Of a stretch of DNA of 64,000 nucleotides, positions 35,000-43,935 are shown in pieces. Under the pieces are notes generated by a model. The model did not search any database, was not told the DNA's origin, and saw nothing but the letters and a program-made list of their open reading frames with translations. Position 1 is the stretch's first letter. Each line of letters starts with the position of its first letter. Source of the stretch: Pseudogracilibacillus sp037072025 (lineage in GTDB: Bacteria > Bacillota > Bacilli > Bacillales > Amphibacillaceae). The stretch lies in the NCBI RefSeq assembly GCF_037072025.1, contig NZ_JAXHDD010000017.1:1-64000 (forward strand). Reading direction: 5' to 3'. A program made the translations under genes and the position numbers.

Positions 35000-35653
35000 T
35001 CACTTAATTGAAATATTTCCTGATGTTGTCTCTACATGAACATTATCGATTTCATCCCTAGCTGTTCCTTCAATTCTTTTTTCTTTTTGCACATTAATTT
35101 TGTCTAAAGGAATTGCAACCATTTGATTTCCACTTACAGTATTTACTTTCAAGTTGATATTGGGTGAATCATTGTTTAAAGAAATATCAACATTACCACT
35201 AACAGTGTTTACTTCAAGATTACTTTGAAAATTGTCATATTCAATTGTGACATCGCCACTTCTAGTTTTAATATCCAAGTCCGTTGCCTGTAATTTGTCT
35301 GAAGTGATATTACTCGAACCTCCCTCCAAAATTACTTTCCCCGAAAAATCTTTTGGAATGGCTATTTTAAATTTTTTATTTAAATTAACTCTCGGTCCAA
35401 ATTGATACCAACTTTTTTTCACATTTAAAATAATCTCACTTATATCTTGCTTAACGTCAAGCTTATAATTACCGTGATATACTTCTAAATTTGTATCTTC
35501 TGTAATTGTTAAATGTACATTAACACTACCATTATGTATATAAATTGTATCAACCTTATTAAGATCAATTGATTCATTATCTTCTCCATTAGCATTACAA
35601 CCCGACAGTAGAATAAGAAAGACTAATAATATTACAGATAGTAAGTTTTTCAA
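35000..35653 (-). CDS. DUF4097-type beta-helix lipoprotein
   Basis: 217 residues from TTG 35653 after GGGGGAG. The signal ends in lipobox LLSGCN (Cys 19). The rest is a repeating right-handed beta structure with VNTVSGN and TTSGNIS motifs at intervals of about 20 residues, the mark of the DUF4097 family. These proteins are found on the surface of many Bacillota, often with membrane-stress genes. The role is unknown. Confidence 0.8.
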   Translation of the reverse strand: MKNLLSVILLVFLILLSGCNANGEDNESIDLNKVDTIYIHNGSVNVHLTITEDTNLEVYHGNYKLDVKQDISEIILNVKKSWYQFGPRVNLNKKFKIAIPKDFSGKVILEGGSSNITSDKLQATDLDIKTRSGDVTIEYDNFQSNLEVNTVSGNVDISLNNDSPNINLKVNTVSGNQMVAIPLDKINVQKEKRIEGTARDEIDNVHVETTSGNISIK

Positions 35654-36223
35654 TTAAACTCCCCCTTTTTTAAGAATATTACATTTTGTTAATATATTTA
35701 GATTTACAACAAGCTTCATCCAGGATAATTTGAACCGTGACTTCTTTGTAAATCCTTTATCTTTCGTCTAGAGAGACTAATCTATGTTGTCATAATCGCG
35801 CAATGTAGTCATTGTCCCTCTGCTTTTATTACCTCTTTGATTGAAATCACCAACCTTATTAAATGAATTTATTAAAAGTTTACAAGATGACGTCACGTAA
35901 CTTTCAAGTAATAAGTAAATCATTAATTTAATTAGGAAATTCTTGTGGAAATTGTAAGGTGTATCTGGTAAATAAGTAAGGGATAATTCAGTAAATTCTA
36001 TTTTCTAAAGGCAAAGAATGTGCAGTTGAGTTTCTATCGATTCAGCATATAAACCACTTTCTTTCTGATTTGAGCTCACGTTTCTGTCCCCCTCTTCCTA
36101 ATTAAGATAAAAAACAACCAATCCATCATAGAAGGATGAGGATTAAGAAATACATGTTAAAAATAAACATATCCTAAAAGGAATCATATTCATTCCTTTA
36201 GCCGACCCAATGTGTGGAATTTC
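35654..36223. other. Intergenic region
   Basis: No intact gene. The upstream end must contain the promoter of the DUF4097 gene. No motif or relic was recognised in the rest. Confidence 0.4.
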
Positions 36224-36336
36224 AGTACAAACTTTTGGTGTTTTCTGGTAGTTCAAAAGGACTTTTTTTATTATTAATACGCTCATAAAACAGGATTCCA
36301 TTTAAGTGATCTATTTACTCAAAAAGGGTTGGGAAC
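36224..36336 (-). pseudogene. def: Peptide deformylase C-terminal fragment
   Basis: On the minus strand the frame reads FE, a stop, then IDHLNGILFYERINNKKSPF, which is the HExxDH region and following strand of peptide deformylase, with the Glu-preceding His lost and a stop inside the motif. Only about 35 codons remain. It lies beside a methionine aminopeptidase relic, the enzyme acting next on the same N-termini. Confidence 0.65.
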
Positions 36337-36447
36337 TTAGTAGATGAAGACATTGTGGAAAAAAGACGAGGGATTGGTGTATTCTTTGCCCCATATGCCC
36401 GCAGTAAATTGATTGAAAATAGGATGAAGGACTTCACAAATTATTAG
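36328..36447 (+). pseudogene. GntR (YtrA-like) regulator fragment
   Basis: The open frame encodes VGNLVDEDIVEKRRGIGVFF followed by APYARSKLIENRMKDF, the end of a winged helix and the linker of YtrA-type GntR regulators. The DNA-binding start and the rest are absent. Confidence 0.6.
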
Positions 36448-36512
36448 TGAAATTTTGCTAAAAAAACTATTCCGTTTATATTAGAATCTAAATGGAATAC
36501 TTATCATATAAG

Positions 36513-36829
36513 ATGATTGCAAAGACTGAAGAAGATTTTAATGGATTAAGAGAAATCGGTAAAATTTGCGGGGCAATTCGAGATGAATTAGTCCGTTGTA
36601 CCAAACCTGGAATTACTACAAAAGAACTCGATGAAATTGCTGGAAGATGTTTGAAAAAGCAGAAGCTCAATCAGCACCAAAAGGTGAATATAATTTTTCT
36701 GGATATACATGTATTAGCGTCAATGAAGAGGTAGCACGCGGGATTCCGAAGAAACGAACTATTCGAGAAGGAGACCTTGTTAATATTGATGTGTCAGGTA
36801 TTATTTTTAAAGGAGATTTAGACCTATAA
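36513..36829 (+). pseudogene. map: Methionine aminopeptidase relic
   Basis: ATG 36513 opens MIAKTEEDFNGLREIGKICG and continues to about residue 48. A frameshift near 36650 is then needed to continue with SGYTCISVNEEVARGIP and REGDLVNIDVSG, all type I methionine aminopeptidase. Only about 105 of some 250 codons remain, ending before most metal ligands. It was presumably a second copy of the gene. Confidence 0.85.
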
Positions 36830-37115
36830 GACCGTGTTGGGTTTCCATGAAATCTTTTATCGTTACGTTCAGATCATTTTCATAATCACCTAATGGTCTA
36901 CAATATAAATTCTTTCTTTTGATTTAGATGTTGAGCTAATTCAGCACCCCATTTAGTAGCCTCTAGTGTGGCAACGCACCCATTACTTTATATGAAGTAA
37001 CCCTTTTCACATTCGGACTTCTTCAGAACAAATTCATGCCCACTTATTTTTTTTCAACTTATTGACCGTTCTAGCTCAATTTTATTCAAACATTGTACCC
37101 ACTGTTGAAAATGAT
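36830..37115. other. Intergenic spacer
   Basis: No gene recognised. A minus-strand stretch (ATLEATKWGAELAQHLNQK, about 36960) may be a further unidentified relic. Confidence 0.35.
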
Positions 37116-37463
37116 TTAGATGCGATTTAGATGAGTATCTTGAAACTTTTCAGGAAATTTCAACCCATAGCCAAAAAGTCTATCCATCCCTATATGAGCT
37201 ACCCAAATTAAACTAATCATTAAAATAATATGACTTTGTATCAGTAAACTAAAGATTATGATTGCTACTGGAATAGTATATGTGTGAAATAAATTATACA
37301 CTATCGAGCCAACCTTGTTATTTTTCAAGTATCCAAGTGCTGACAAATCTGGTGCGAATAATAAAATTATGAACATAAGCCAACTAAATTGCAGATAAAA
37401 GTAAAAATAAGTACTTATTGTCAAAATAGCTAGTCCCTCAAGATGCAATAAAATTTTATTCAA
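37116..37463 (-). CDS. DUF4260 membrane protein
   Basis: 115 residues from TTG 37463 (GGTGAAG upstream). Three or four hydrophobic helices and the pattern LLFAPDLSALGYL ... YNLFHTYTIP ... WVAHIGMDRLFGYGLKFP identify the DUF4260 family. The GMDR..GYGLK region is its most constant part. The function is unknown. Confidence 0.85.
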   Translation of the reverse strand: MNKILLHLEGLAILTISTYFYFYLQFSWLMFIILLFAPDLSALGYLKNNKVGSIVYNLFHTYTIPVAIIIFSLLIQSHIILMISLIWVAHIGMDRLFGYGLKFPEKFQDTHLNRI

Positions 37464-37540
37464 GGATCTTCACCACTTTCTAGAATTGATTTTTCTTATT
37501 TATTTTTTAACATGACTATCGTCAACAATAATGCATTTAT

Positions 37541-38353
37541 TTAATAAGGAATTTTGGCTTCATTTGAAAAGTTCACACTAGCCCATTCACCCTCTCTCTT
37601 AAAAAATGCATACACAATCTCGTAGTCTGTAGGAGGTTCTTCTATCCAAACTAACAAAGTACGAATTATTGATTCCTTTTCTTGAAAATAGCGACTAAAC
37701 ACCTCACTTTGCTCGTGAAGTCGTGTGGTCCAAATCTGCGAACGTACCATTACCATTGAATAGTATGTCCGAATGAGTTTACGTGCAAAATTTTGTGTCC
37801 CTCTTTTGAAATCTTCTTTAGAGGCTGTTTCTAACCTTTTTAACGTCCGATTAAGAACATCATCAATATCTCCATTAAAACGGATTGCTATATCGGATGT
37901 AAGTTTATAAGAGCCAAATCGTTCACCTATATCCTCTCCGTACACACAAACACAAAGTTCTTTAAGAAATGCATTTTCATAATAATTTGCTGGGTCAATC
38001 GCATAGTCATAATATGCTACAGCTATACCAACTTCCCGGACTAACGTATGATATTTTTCGGATAGTTCCTTAGCAATCTTCTTTAATTCGGCTAACTTAA
38101 CAGGGCTAAGTTTGGTATAGAACATTGCGATAAGGTCTAAATCGGATTTTTTTATAATCGCTTCTCCCCGGGCAACACTACCATATACATAAACACTATG
38201 CAATGGTTCAGGAAATAAATGTTTAAGCCTCTCAATAGATTCTTGAATGCAAGGTACATAGACATCATCGATTTTGTCTTTACTGACATCGCTTATAATA
38301 AATCCATTCGAGTCTAGACCATAACCTGCATATAAGTTTCCTATTGTAATCAC
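37541..38353 (-). CDS. Nucleotidyltransferase-domain protein (aminoglycoside adenylyltransferase-like fold)
   Basis: 270 residues. The polymerase-beta-like motif GSVARGEAIIKKSDLDLI at about residues 59-76 holds the GS and DxD metal site, and the C-terminal half is helical, as in stand-alone nucleotidyltransferases of this kind. The start is odd: AGGAGGTG is followed at 8 bases by ATA, not ATG. GTG 38353 overlaps the ribosome site. A mutated start codon is possible. The substrate is unknown; drug modification cannot be claimed. Confidence 0.75.
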   Translation of the reverse strand: MITIGNLYAGYGLDSNGFIISDVSKDKIDDVYVPCIQESIERLKHLFPEPLHSVYVYGSVARGEAIIKKSDLDLIAMFYTKLSPVKLAELKKIAKELSEKYHTLVREVGIAVAYYDYAIDPANYYENAFLKELCVCVYGEDIGERFGSYKLTSDIAIRFNGDIDDVLNRTLKRLETASKEDFKRGTQNFARKLIRTYYSMVMVRSQIWTTRLHEQSEVFSRYFQEKESIIRTLLVWIEEPPTDYEIVYAFFKREGEWASVNFSNEAKIPY

Positions 38354-39003
38354 CTCCTGTTTGTTCTCTTAATCAATTGGTGGCTGTTAGTCTTTGTGAA
38401 GTAGTTAAAGTAGTTCGATTACTGGTAATCAAACAAGGTTGGGGCACTAGACAAAATGAAAGAATATTCGTTCGAATAGACACTTTCCATGTTGTCTCCA
38501 AGATATCTTATCAATCTATTATACGTACAATTTCTATGAGAGCAACCGGTAATATAGACGTAATTAAAGCAATACCTAATTGTCTGATGCGATTATATGC
38601 TCTTTTCCCGAAAATAAGTCATTAATATAGATTGTAAAATTCCAAATGAGTATACTTAAAGTAAAAGCAACTACGATTCCTATCAATTTGCTGAAATGTT
38701 TTTTTGATGAATCATGAAGAAGAATAATAGTTTAAACGAAGTAAGAGGAACATTGGTACATTCTTGATTTACAAGAGCATGTTGCACATATAGCGCAATG
38801 ATCCTCAGATGTATATACTGTAACCGTAGTTCTTTCTTCAAATGTCATATTATTAGCTATTTATCGCATCAACGCAAATTCCGAGTGATGCGTATGATAC
38901 TTTCCGCAACTTGGTTGTTGTCTTCTGCAAGTACTCTTCCATTGGCTAAGACAAGACCTAAACCCAATGACTTGGTAATTTAATACAATTTGTCGATATT
39001 AAA
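38354..39003. other. Intergenic region, no supported gene
   Basis: Open frames near 38377-38625 and 38798-38983 have no ribosome sites and no recognisable family. On the minus strand a short fragment (about 38635-38530) resembles nothing certain. It is likely decayed DNA. Confidence 0.4.
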
Positions 39004-39318
39004 TTAAGTAATAAGTTTTAATCCGATTGCAGAACCTAATATTAAAGTTATAAAGAGCATTCTCTTCCAATCTTTTGATTCTCCAAAATATATCATTCCA
39101 ATTAAGGAACTGCCTACAACACTAATCCCTGTCCAAATTGCGTATCCTGTTGCCATAGGAATTGTTTGCAATGAATAACTTAGAAGACCAAGGGCTGATC
39201 CAAGCCCAAAAATTATTAAAAAAACTGTTTGCCAATTACGTTTTACAGACAATTGATTTATCATAGCAACAGCAAAAGTCTCGAATAGACCTGCTAAAAC
39301 TAGAGTTAACCAAGCCAT
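39004..39318 (-). CDS. SMR-family transporter subunit, YkkD/Gdx-like
   Basis: 104 residues with four membrane helices; the essential membrane Glu lies in helix 1 (LAGLFETFAVAMIN). It starts at the stop of the upstream SMR gene (one-base overlap), so both make a heteromeric pair, as in YkkCD. The upstream guanidine-I riboswitch indicates guanidinium export. The protein is the second gene of the unit. Confidence 0.9.
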   Translation of the reverse strand: MAWLTLVLAGLFETFAVAMINQLSVKRNWQTVFLIIFGLGSALGLLSYSLQTIPMATGYAIWTGISVVGSSLIGMIYFGESKDWKRMLFITLILGSAIGLKLIT

Positions 39319-39668
39319 TATGATCTAACTCCTTTCTCAATCTTGTCACTTTTATCATCTGTAACTAATTTCAATCCAATAACTCCTGATAAGAGTACTG
39401 CTATTAGAAAAATTTTTCCCCATTTGAATGGTTCTCCAAAGAATATAATTTCTGCAATAACAGTACCTCCTGCACCTAATCCCACAAAAACTGCATAAAC
39501 CGTTCCAGCAGGAAGTACTTGTGCTACTGTTATCATTAAATAATTGCTTAATATAATCAGAATTACTGTAGCAGTCCAAGTCCAAAAATCATATGCATGA
39601 GCCAATCCAATTACCCAAAAAACTTCTAATAAGGCTGCAACAAATAACTTAATCCAGTTTTTACTCAT
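39318..39668 (-). CDS. SMR-family transporter subunit, YkkC/Gdx-like
   Basis: 116 residues, four membrane helices and a charged C-terminal tail (DDKSDKIEKG). Glu in helix 1 (ALLEVFWVIGLAHA) is the proton/substrate site; the glycine-rich helix 4 serves dimer packing. It starts at ATG 39668, about 30 bases after the riboswitch terminator. Together with the next gene it would export guanidinium in exchange for protons. Confidence 0.9.
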   Translation of the reverse strand: MSKNWIKLFVAALLEVFWVIGLAHAYDFWTWTATVILIILSNYLMITVAQVLPAGTVYAVFVGLGAGGTVIAEIIFFGEPFKWGKIFLIAVLLSGVIGLKLVTDDKSDKIEKGVRS

Positions 39669-39699
39669 CGAAATTACCCCATTTTTTAGTATTCACGTA

Positions 39700-39834
39700 A
39701 AAGAAAAAATAAAAAAGCCTAAGAGAAACTGTTTAACAGTTATCTCCCAGGCTTTTATCCCTCCGTGGCACAGCATAGCTGTGAGTTTTCTCTCGGACCA
39801 GACCAATCATATGATCGCGGAACCCTAGAAAACG
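39700..39834 (-). promoter_or_regulatory. Guanidine-I (ykkC) riboswitch with terminator
   Basis: Minus-strand sequence shows the conserved pieces of the ykkC class in order: CTAGGGTTCCG (39828-39818), TCTGGTCCGAGAGA, then CACGGAGGGATAAAAGCC and TGGGAGA. AAGCCTGGGAGA also forms one arm of a terminator closed by TCTCTTAGGCTT and followed by a TTTTATTTTTT run (about 39755-39700). Ligand binding by the GGGAGA part would break the terminator and allow expression of the SMR pair. Confidence 0.93.
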
Positions 39835-40177
39835 TTTTATATTTTTCATTGAACAAAATCGCTATCGCGATGGCATTTAAAACCATTTCACCTAAATATT
39901 TTCAGCTAATTTAATATAGCAGCACACTCAAATATAGGGTATTGTTAATTTACCACAAAAAACAAGCCAATAAGTGAGGTGCTGCTACTTTGTATATCGT
40001 ATCATATTCCAATATAATTAACAATTTAATTATATCACATCCAAATGGTTAAATATAAAGAACTTCCTTTTAATTGTTTCTTCAATTAATTTTATCAATT
40101 AGAATTTTGTAATAATTTAATATAAAATGATAGATATTACCTATTTATTAAATATAAGTACTTGGGGAGGAAATCTA
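39835..40177. other. Divergent control region of the riboswitch unit and the LysR gene
   Basis: This AT-rich stretch must hold promoters for both directions. ATCGC-TATC-GCGAT (about 39868-39881) is a short palindrome. GGGGAGGAA just before 40178 is the LysR ribosome site. No gene is seen. Confidence 0.45.
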
Positions 40178-41071
40178 ATGGAACTAAAACAATTGGAATA
40201 CTTTATAGTATTATGTCAAGAGCTACACTTTACACGTGCAGCCGAGAAACTAGGCATTGCCCAACCTTCTCTAAGTCAACAAATTAGCTTGTTAGAGCAT
40301 GAAGTAGGGATGCCTTTGTTTGATCGCATTGGCAAAAAAAATATACTTACTGATGCAGGGAAAACATTGCTCCATCACAGCTACAATGTGTTTCATGAAA
40401 TTTCTCAGGCACGTGCGGCAATTAGCGAACTTCAGGGATTAGAGAGAGGCACCCTCAAAATAGGCTCTCTACTCACAGTTGTTAATTACTTGCTTCCTCC
40501 AACAGTTATCGGGTTTCATAATGCTTACCCTAATGTGGAACTTTCTGTACAAGGGTTACGAACGGGTGATATTTACAAAGGACTATTGCAAAATGAACTT
40601 GATTTGGGGATCGTTTTTTTGCCTATCGAACATGAAGATTTGGAAGCGATTCCGATTTACGAAGAAAACCTTGCTCTTGCTGTACCTATAGATCATCCTT
40701 TTGCTTATAAAGAATTTGTTACACTTCAAATTTTAAACGATACACCATCTATTTTATTACCTGAAACCTATTTCTTACGACAAGTTATTAATGAACAGTG
40801 TCGTTCACTGAATTTTGCACCAAAACCAGTACTTGAAATGACGACGATGGAATCTATCATCCAAATGGTAAGCAAAGGCGTCGGTGTCACAATACTACCA
40901 AAAGCTTACTTAGATTATATTGATAATATTCAAATTAAAACGATTCCTATTCAAGATCCGGTGATCACCACACAAATTGGAATCGCTTATCGAAAGAATA
41001 AACATTTATGTGCGGCTAGCCGTGTTTTTATGGAACAATTGATTACAACAATTAATGATGAACGCTTTTAG
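40178..41071 (+). CDS. LysR-family transcriptional regulator (CynR/CysL-like)
   Basis: 297 residues from ATG 40178, which has GGGGAGG nine bases upstream; the frame extends to 40127 without a ribosome site. The helix-turn-helix FTRAAEKLGIAQPSLSQQIS lies at 18-37, followed by the linker helix and the effector domain. Target genes are unknown: it stands alone, divergent from the riboswitch unit, and downstream is a relic area. Confidence 0.9.
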   Translation: MELKQLEYFIVLCQELHFTRAAEKLGIAQPSLSQQISLLEHEVGMPLFDRIGKKNILTDAGKTLLHHSYNVFHEISQARAAISELQGLERGTLKIGSLLTVVNYLLPPTVIGFHNAYPNVELSVQGLRTGDIYKGLLQNELDLGIVFLPIEHEDLEAIPIYEENLALAVPIDHPFAYKEFVTLQILNDTPSILLPETYFLRQVINEQCRSLNFAPKPVLEMTTMESIIQMVSKGVGVTILPKAYLDYIDNIQIKTIPIQDPVITTQIGIAYRKNKHLCAASRVFMEQLITTINDERF

Positions 41072-41399
41072 TTATCAGAAATAATTCTTGTGCTTTTCTG
41101 CTTTTCAATACTTTCTCAGCACAACATCAGCGAAGTCAACAGACTGGTCAATTTCTCTTAAATTATTAATGAACTCGATACTAAATGAATGACATAGTAC
41201 CTACACCAAGCTCGAGTAGTCCTAGTTGCACCTACTTTTGATTTTTGCGGCAATCGGTTCACAGCATTCAATACCAATTAAAAAGATCAAGTCCTCTTTT
41301 ATTTTGTACATAGGATAAGGATGAAATCTATCAAGTACTGCATTGCGTATATTCCAAATTCTGTAACGTGTTCCATTAAACATCCCTCAAGTAGCGTTT
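41072..41399. other. Intergenic spacer before the IS relic
   Basis: No gene or motif recognised. It ends in sequence belonging to the transposase relic. Confidence 0.4.
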
Positions 41400-41897
41400 C
41401 AATAGTTGCAAGACGGCAGGTAGCACAATGGGGGCCTTCCCCAAAACTCGAACCATAAAAGCTTCGCGCTTTGTATCGGTGTAACGATTTGGAAGAAGCT
41501 TTGGAACTTCTGGTTGACTGGGAGGAAAAGGTGCTTGATTCTTTCCTTGGAACCGTTCCAAGAACTGTTGAAAACGATTTGGAACTGGTTGCCCGAAATC
41601 CTTAATCGCTTTATATATCGCATATCCAACCCAAAACGGAGGGGAAAAACAACCAGGTTCGGACAATGAATCAACAAGGTTTTGGTTATTCCATCAACTC
41701 GATTCAAGCACGGATGCAGATAAAGGAAGAAAAGACTGCTTTACTCAATTGGAGAAAATATCAAGATCGTTATGAGCGACGCTTAAAGCAAAATGAATCT
41801 CAAACAGCTTGTTAAAAAGTCTTTTCGACAAAGATTAGATCAACCAGTTATTATGAAGTTTTTATGTCGAATAACGTCGTCAATCCCGCGATTTGTT
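41400..41897 (+). mobile_element. Insertion sequence 3' relic, copy 1
   Basis: The plus strand codes in shifting frames for a transposase C-terminus (DLEEALELLVDWEEKVLDSF; VRTMNQQGFGYSINSIQARM; KYQDRYERRLKQNESQTAC then stop). The same C-terminus and the following 80 non-coding bases occur inverted at 51996-52275, both ending GGTTCAGTAACAAATC, probably the IS end. The IS family was not determined. The right end lies inside the marR gene. Confidence 0.7.
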
Positions 41898-42325
41898 ACT
41901 GAACCAGATTTTTAAGCCTTTTTCAAAGATAGCAATTTCTTTATTATCTAACTCTTTGCTAAGCTTTTGAAAAAATTGCTGATGCACCGCTTCATGTGCT
42001 TGAAAAGCTAGTTCTCCTTTCTTAGTTAATGAGATAAGTACAGCACGAGAATCGGACGGATGAGAAGTTCTCGAAACGAGCTCTTTTTTTTCTAATCGGT
42101 CAATTAATTGCGTCACTGCACCCTTCGTTATCCCCAATCTTTCTGCTAGCTGACCCATGCGCACAGCTCCAGCTAATCCTATCGCATCAGCTGTATGGAG
42201 CTCACTTGGCGTCAATGTTCCAGCATCCCCAAACATCCTTAGGTTTCGTTCAAACGTTGCAGTTGTAAAGTCAGTTTACCGATACGCTCACTTTGATTTG
42301 TAAAAAAGAAATTTTCATTATTCAT
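41880..42325 (-). pseudogene. MarR-family regulator, damaged at both ends
   Basis: ATG 42325 opens MNNENFFFTNQSERIGKLTL.. for about 28 codons, then TAA and a frame change. From 42236 a second frame carries the MarR winged helix (MGQLAERLGITKGAVTQLID). The last codons (FSNKSRD) are written by the end of the IS relic. A shorter protein from the ATG at 42236 could be made but would lack the N-terminal dimer helix. No target gene is adjacent. Confidence 0.7.
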
Positions 42326-42546
42326 ATATACTATATAAAAGCAACTATTTTTTAAACCATTGTTTGTATCATAGTAATATGTTTTCTTTATAGACTCAAT
42401 TCAGCAAGAAGTCAAAACAGGGGTGAGAGACTGGCTCCCCTACCTGTCTATAGGCTTAAATCTTATAATCAATATTAAAATAAAGAAAAGCTAGTAGTCC
42501 AAAATACGACTTTCTAGCTTGCTTGTTCATTCATAACAAAAATTTT

Positions 42547-42720
42547 TATTCTTTTTCCAAGTATGCTACCAATTCCACATGGCACGAGAGGACAGAATGA
42601 ATGTCATTTGAGTATGTCCGTTCTCGGAAACATATCCATTGCGTTTTTTACACTATCGGTAGACGGGAACATATCAATAGATTTTTGGCTTAGGTTGCCG
42701 TAATTGGTGCTTACATTTAA
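42547..42720 (-). pseudogene. 23S rRNA (uracil-5-)-methyltransferase C-terminal relic
   Basis: The minus strand reads SIDMFPSTDSVKNAMDMFPR and then, after a frame change, CHVELVAYLEKE and stop. This is the end of RumA/RlmD-type methyltransferases (MFPxTxHVE). About 55 codons remain. A hairpin AAGCTAG/CTAGCTT near 42487-42525 may have been its terminator. Confidence 0.6.
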
Positions 42721-42805
42721 GATTGCAAGCTTACCCTTCTATCTTAGATCATTTATAGAAAAAACATACCTCACATAGATTTTCCTCTATAGTGTATTTT
42801 AGCTT

Positions 42806-43165
42806 TTATTTTGAATAGATATCCTTGACTTGGTCAGGCAAGTCATTTAACTGAATCTCCTGCCAATAGGTAACCCCACGAAACGATGCAACATACAACT
42901 CTAAATATGCACCCTCTCGTAGTTGCTTGCTACTGGTAAAAGTAAGAGGTTCCTTTTCACCCTTCTCATTATAAGCATCTAATGTATATTCATACCGTTT
43001 TTGACTATTTGATTTTATGTCATCATTGACTATCATGGTGTAATATACAGTCTTCCCTTCTGGGTTTTTCGGTGTAAGCTGATCATGATTAAAAAGGAAA
43101 ACTGAAAACGCCACTAAAATAATAATAATTAAACCTGAAACTAATAATTTTGTTGTAGTTTTCAT
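42806..43165 (-). CDS. YxeA-family secreted protein
   Basis: 119 residues with an N-terminal membrane anchor/signal (LLVSGLIIIILVAFSVFLF) and a small beta domain (KTVYYTMIVNDDIK.. SFRGVTYWQEIQLNDLP) typical of YxeA/DUF1093. Such genes often lie next to lantibiotic- or peptide-resistance ABC transporters, as here, 22 bases after the permease. The exact role is unknown. Confidence 0.85.
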   Translation of the reverse strand: MKTTTKLLVSGLIIIILVAFSVFLFNHDQLTPKNPEGKTVYYTMIVNDDIKSNSQKRYEYTLDAYNEKGEKEPLTFTSSKQLREGAYLELYVASFRGVTYWQEIQLNDLPDQVKDIYSK

Positions 43166-43186
43166 GAAAATACTCCTTTTTACGTT

Positions 43187-43918
43187 TTAAGCTACTACAT
43201 CAGATTTACGCATCCGATGTATTGCAACTGTACTAATAACCACAATGTATACCAGATTCATTATGATAAATAAAATACTCTCCCCAGATGAAAGGCTTGT
43301 TTGAGTGAGTACCCCCATCCCAATAGTTAACAATGAATGTGGAAAAAACATTCCCAAATGTGTGACATACATACCAAGACCAAAGAAAACAGCACACAAA
43401 CCAATACCAATAGGAGCTGCGAAACTGCGGATACGCATGGATAGTGCTAATTGCAGGGCGCTGATTGTAAGGGCGGCTATCCAACCTCGAAGTAGCCATC
43501 CAGTTAGTTCTCCAGGAAGATCAGAGGTTATACCTGCCAATTTCCCACCTAAAAAATACAATATAAAAAAGAATATCTGAACAAAAATCAACATCACACC
43601 GATTACTATCAATTTAGCTAGAAAGATACTAGTCGCTGATACGGGTGCGGTCATAATCATATTCCAGTTTTTATTAAGATGTTCCAGTCTCCACATATAC
43701 GCACAAAGAATAGCTATAAGAATCGGAAAGAAAAATTCTCCGTAAAACAAACCAACTTGCGACCATAGGCTGTACCACTCTTTTTTTAATACACCTTGAT
43801 TCATGTAAAAGTTAGCACTGCCAATCAATACGCTTATAACGGGGAGAATCACTAGTATCATCCATATATGAGAATGACGTAACTTCACCCATTCGGCAGA
43901 AATACATCGTCTTAACAT
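43187..43918 (-). CDS. Lantibiotic-protection ABC permease, MutG/EpiG type
   Basis: About 243 residues from ATG 43918 (AAGGAGG upstream), six hydrophobic helices, no large loops, as in the LanG subunits of LanFEG-type protection transporters. The N-terminal AEWVKLRHSHIWMILVILP segment matches this family. It is the third gene of the ABC set; the product would keep lantibiotic-like peptides out of the membrane. Confidence 0.82.
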   Translation of the reverse strand: MLRRCISAEWVKLRHSHIWMILVILPVISVLIGSANFYMNQGVLKKEWYSLWSQVGLFYGEFFFPILIAILCAYMWRLEHLNKNWNMIMTAPVSATSIFLAKLIVIGVMLIFVQIFFFILYFLGGKLAGITSDLPGELTGWLLRGWIAALTISALQLALSMRIRSFAAPIGIGLCAVFFGLGMYVTHLGMFFPHSLLTIGMGVLTQTSLSSGESILFIIMNLVYIVVISTVAIHRMRKSDVVA

Positions 43919-43935
43919 AATCACATCATCCCTCC

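Noticed and set aside
38377..38625. 82-codon frame on the plus strand
   Set aside because: No ribosome site, no recognisable family, overlaps the control region of the nucleotidyltransferase gene.
41376..41707. Two minus-strand open frames of about 100 codons
   Set aside because: They are the antisense of the transposase relic and have no coding motifs.
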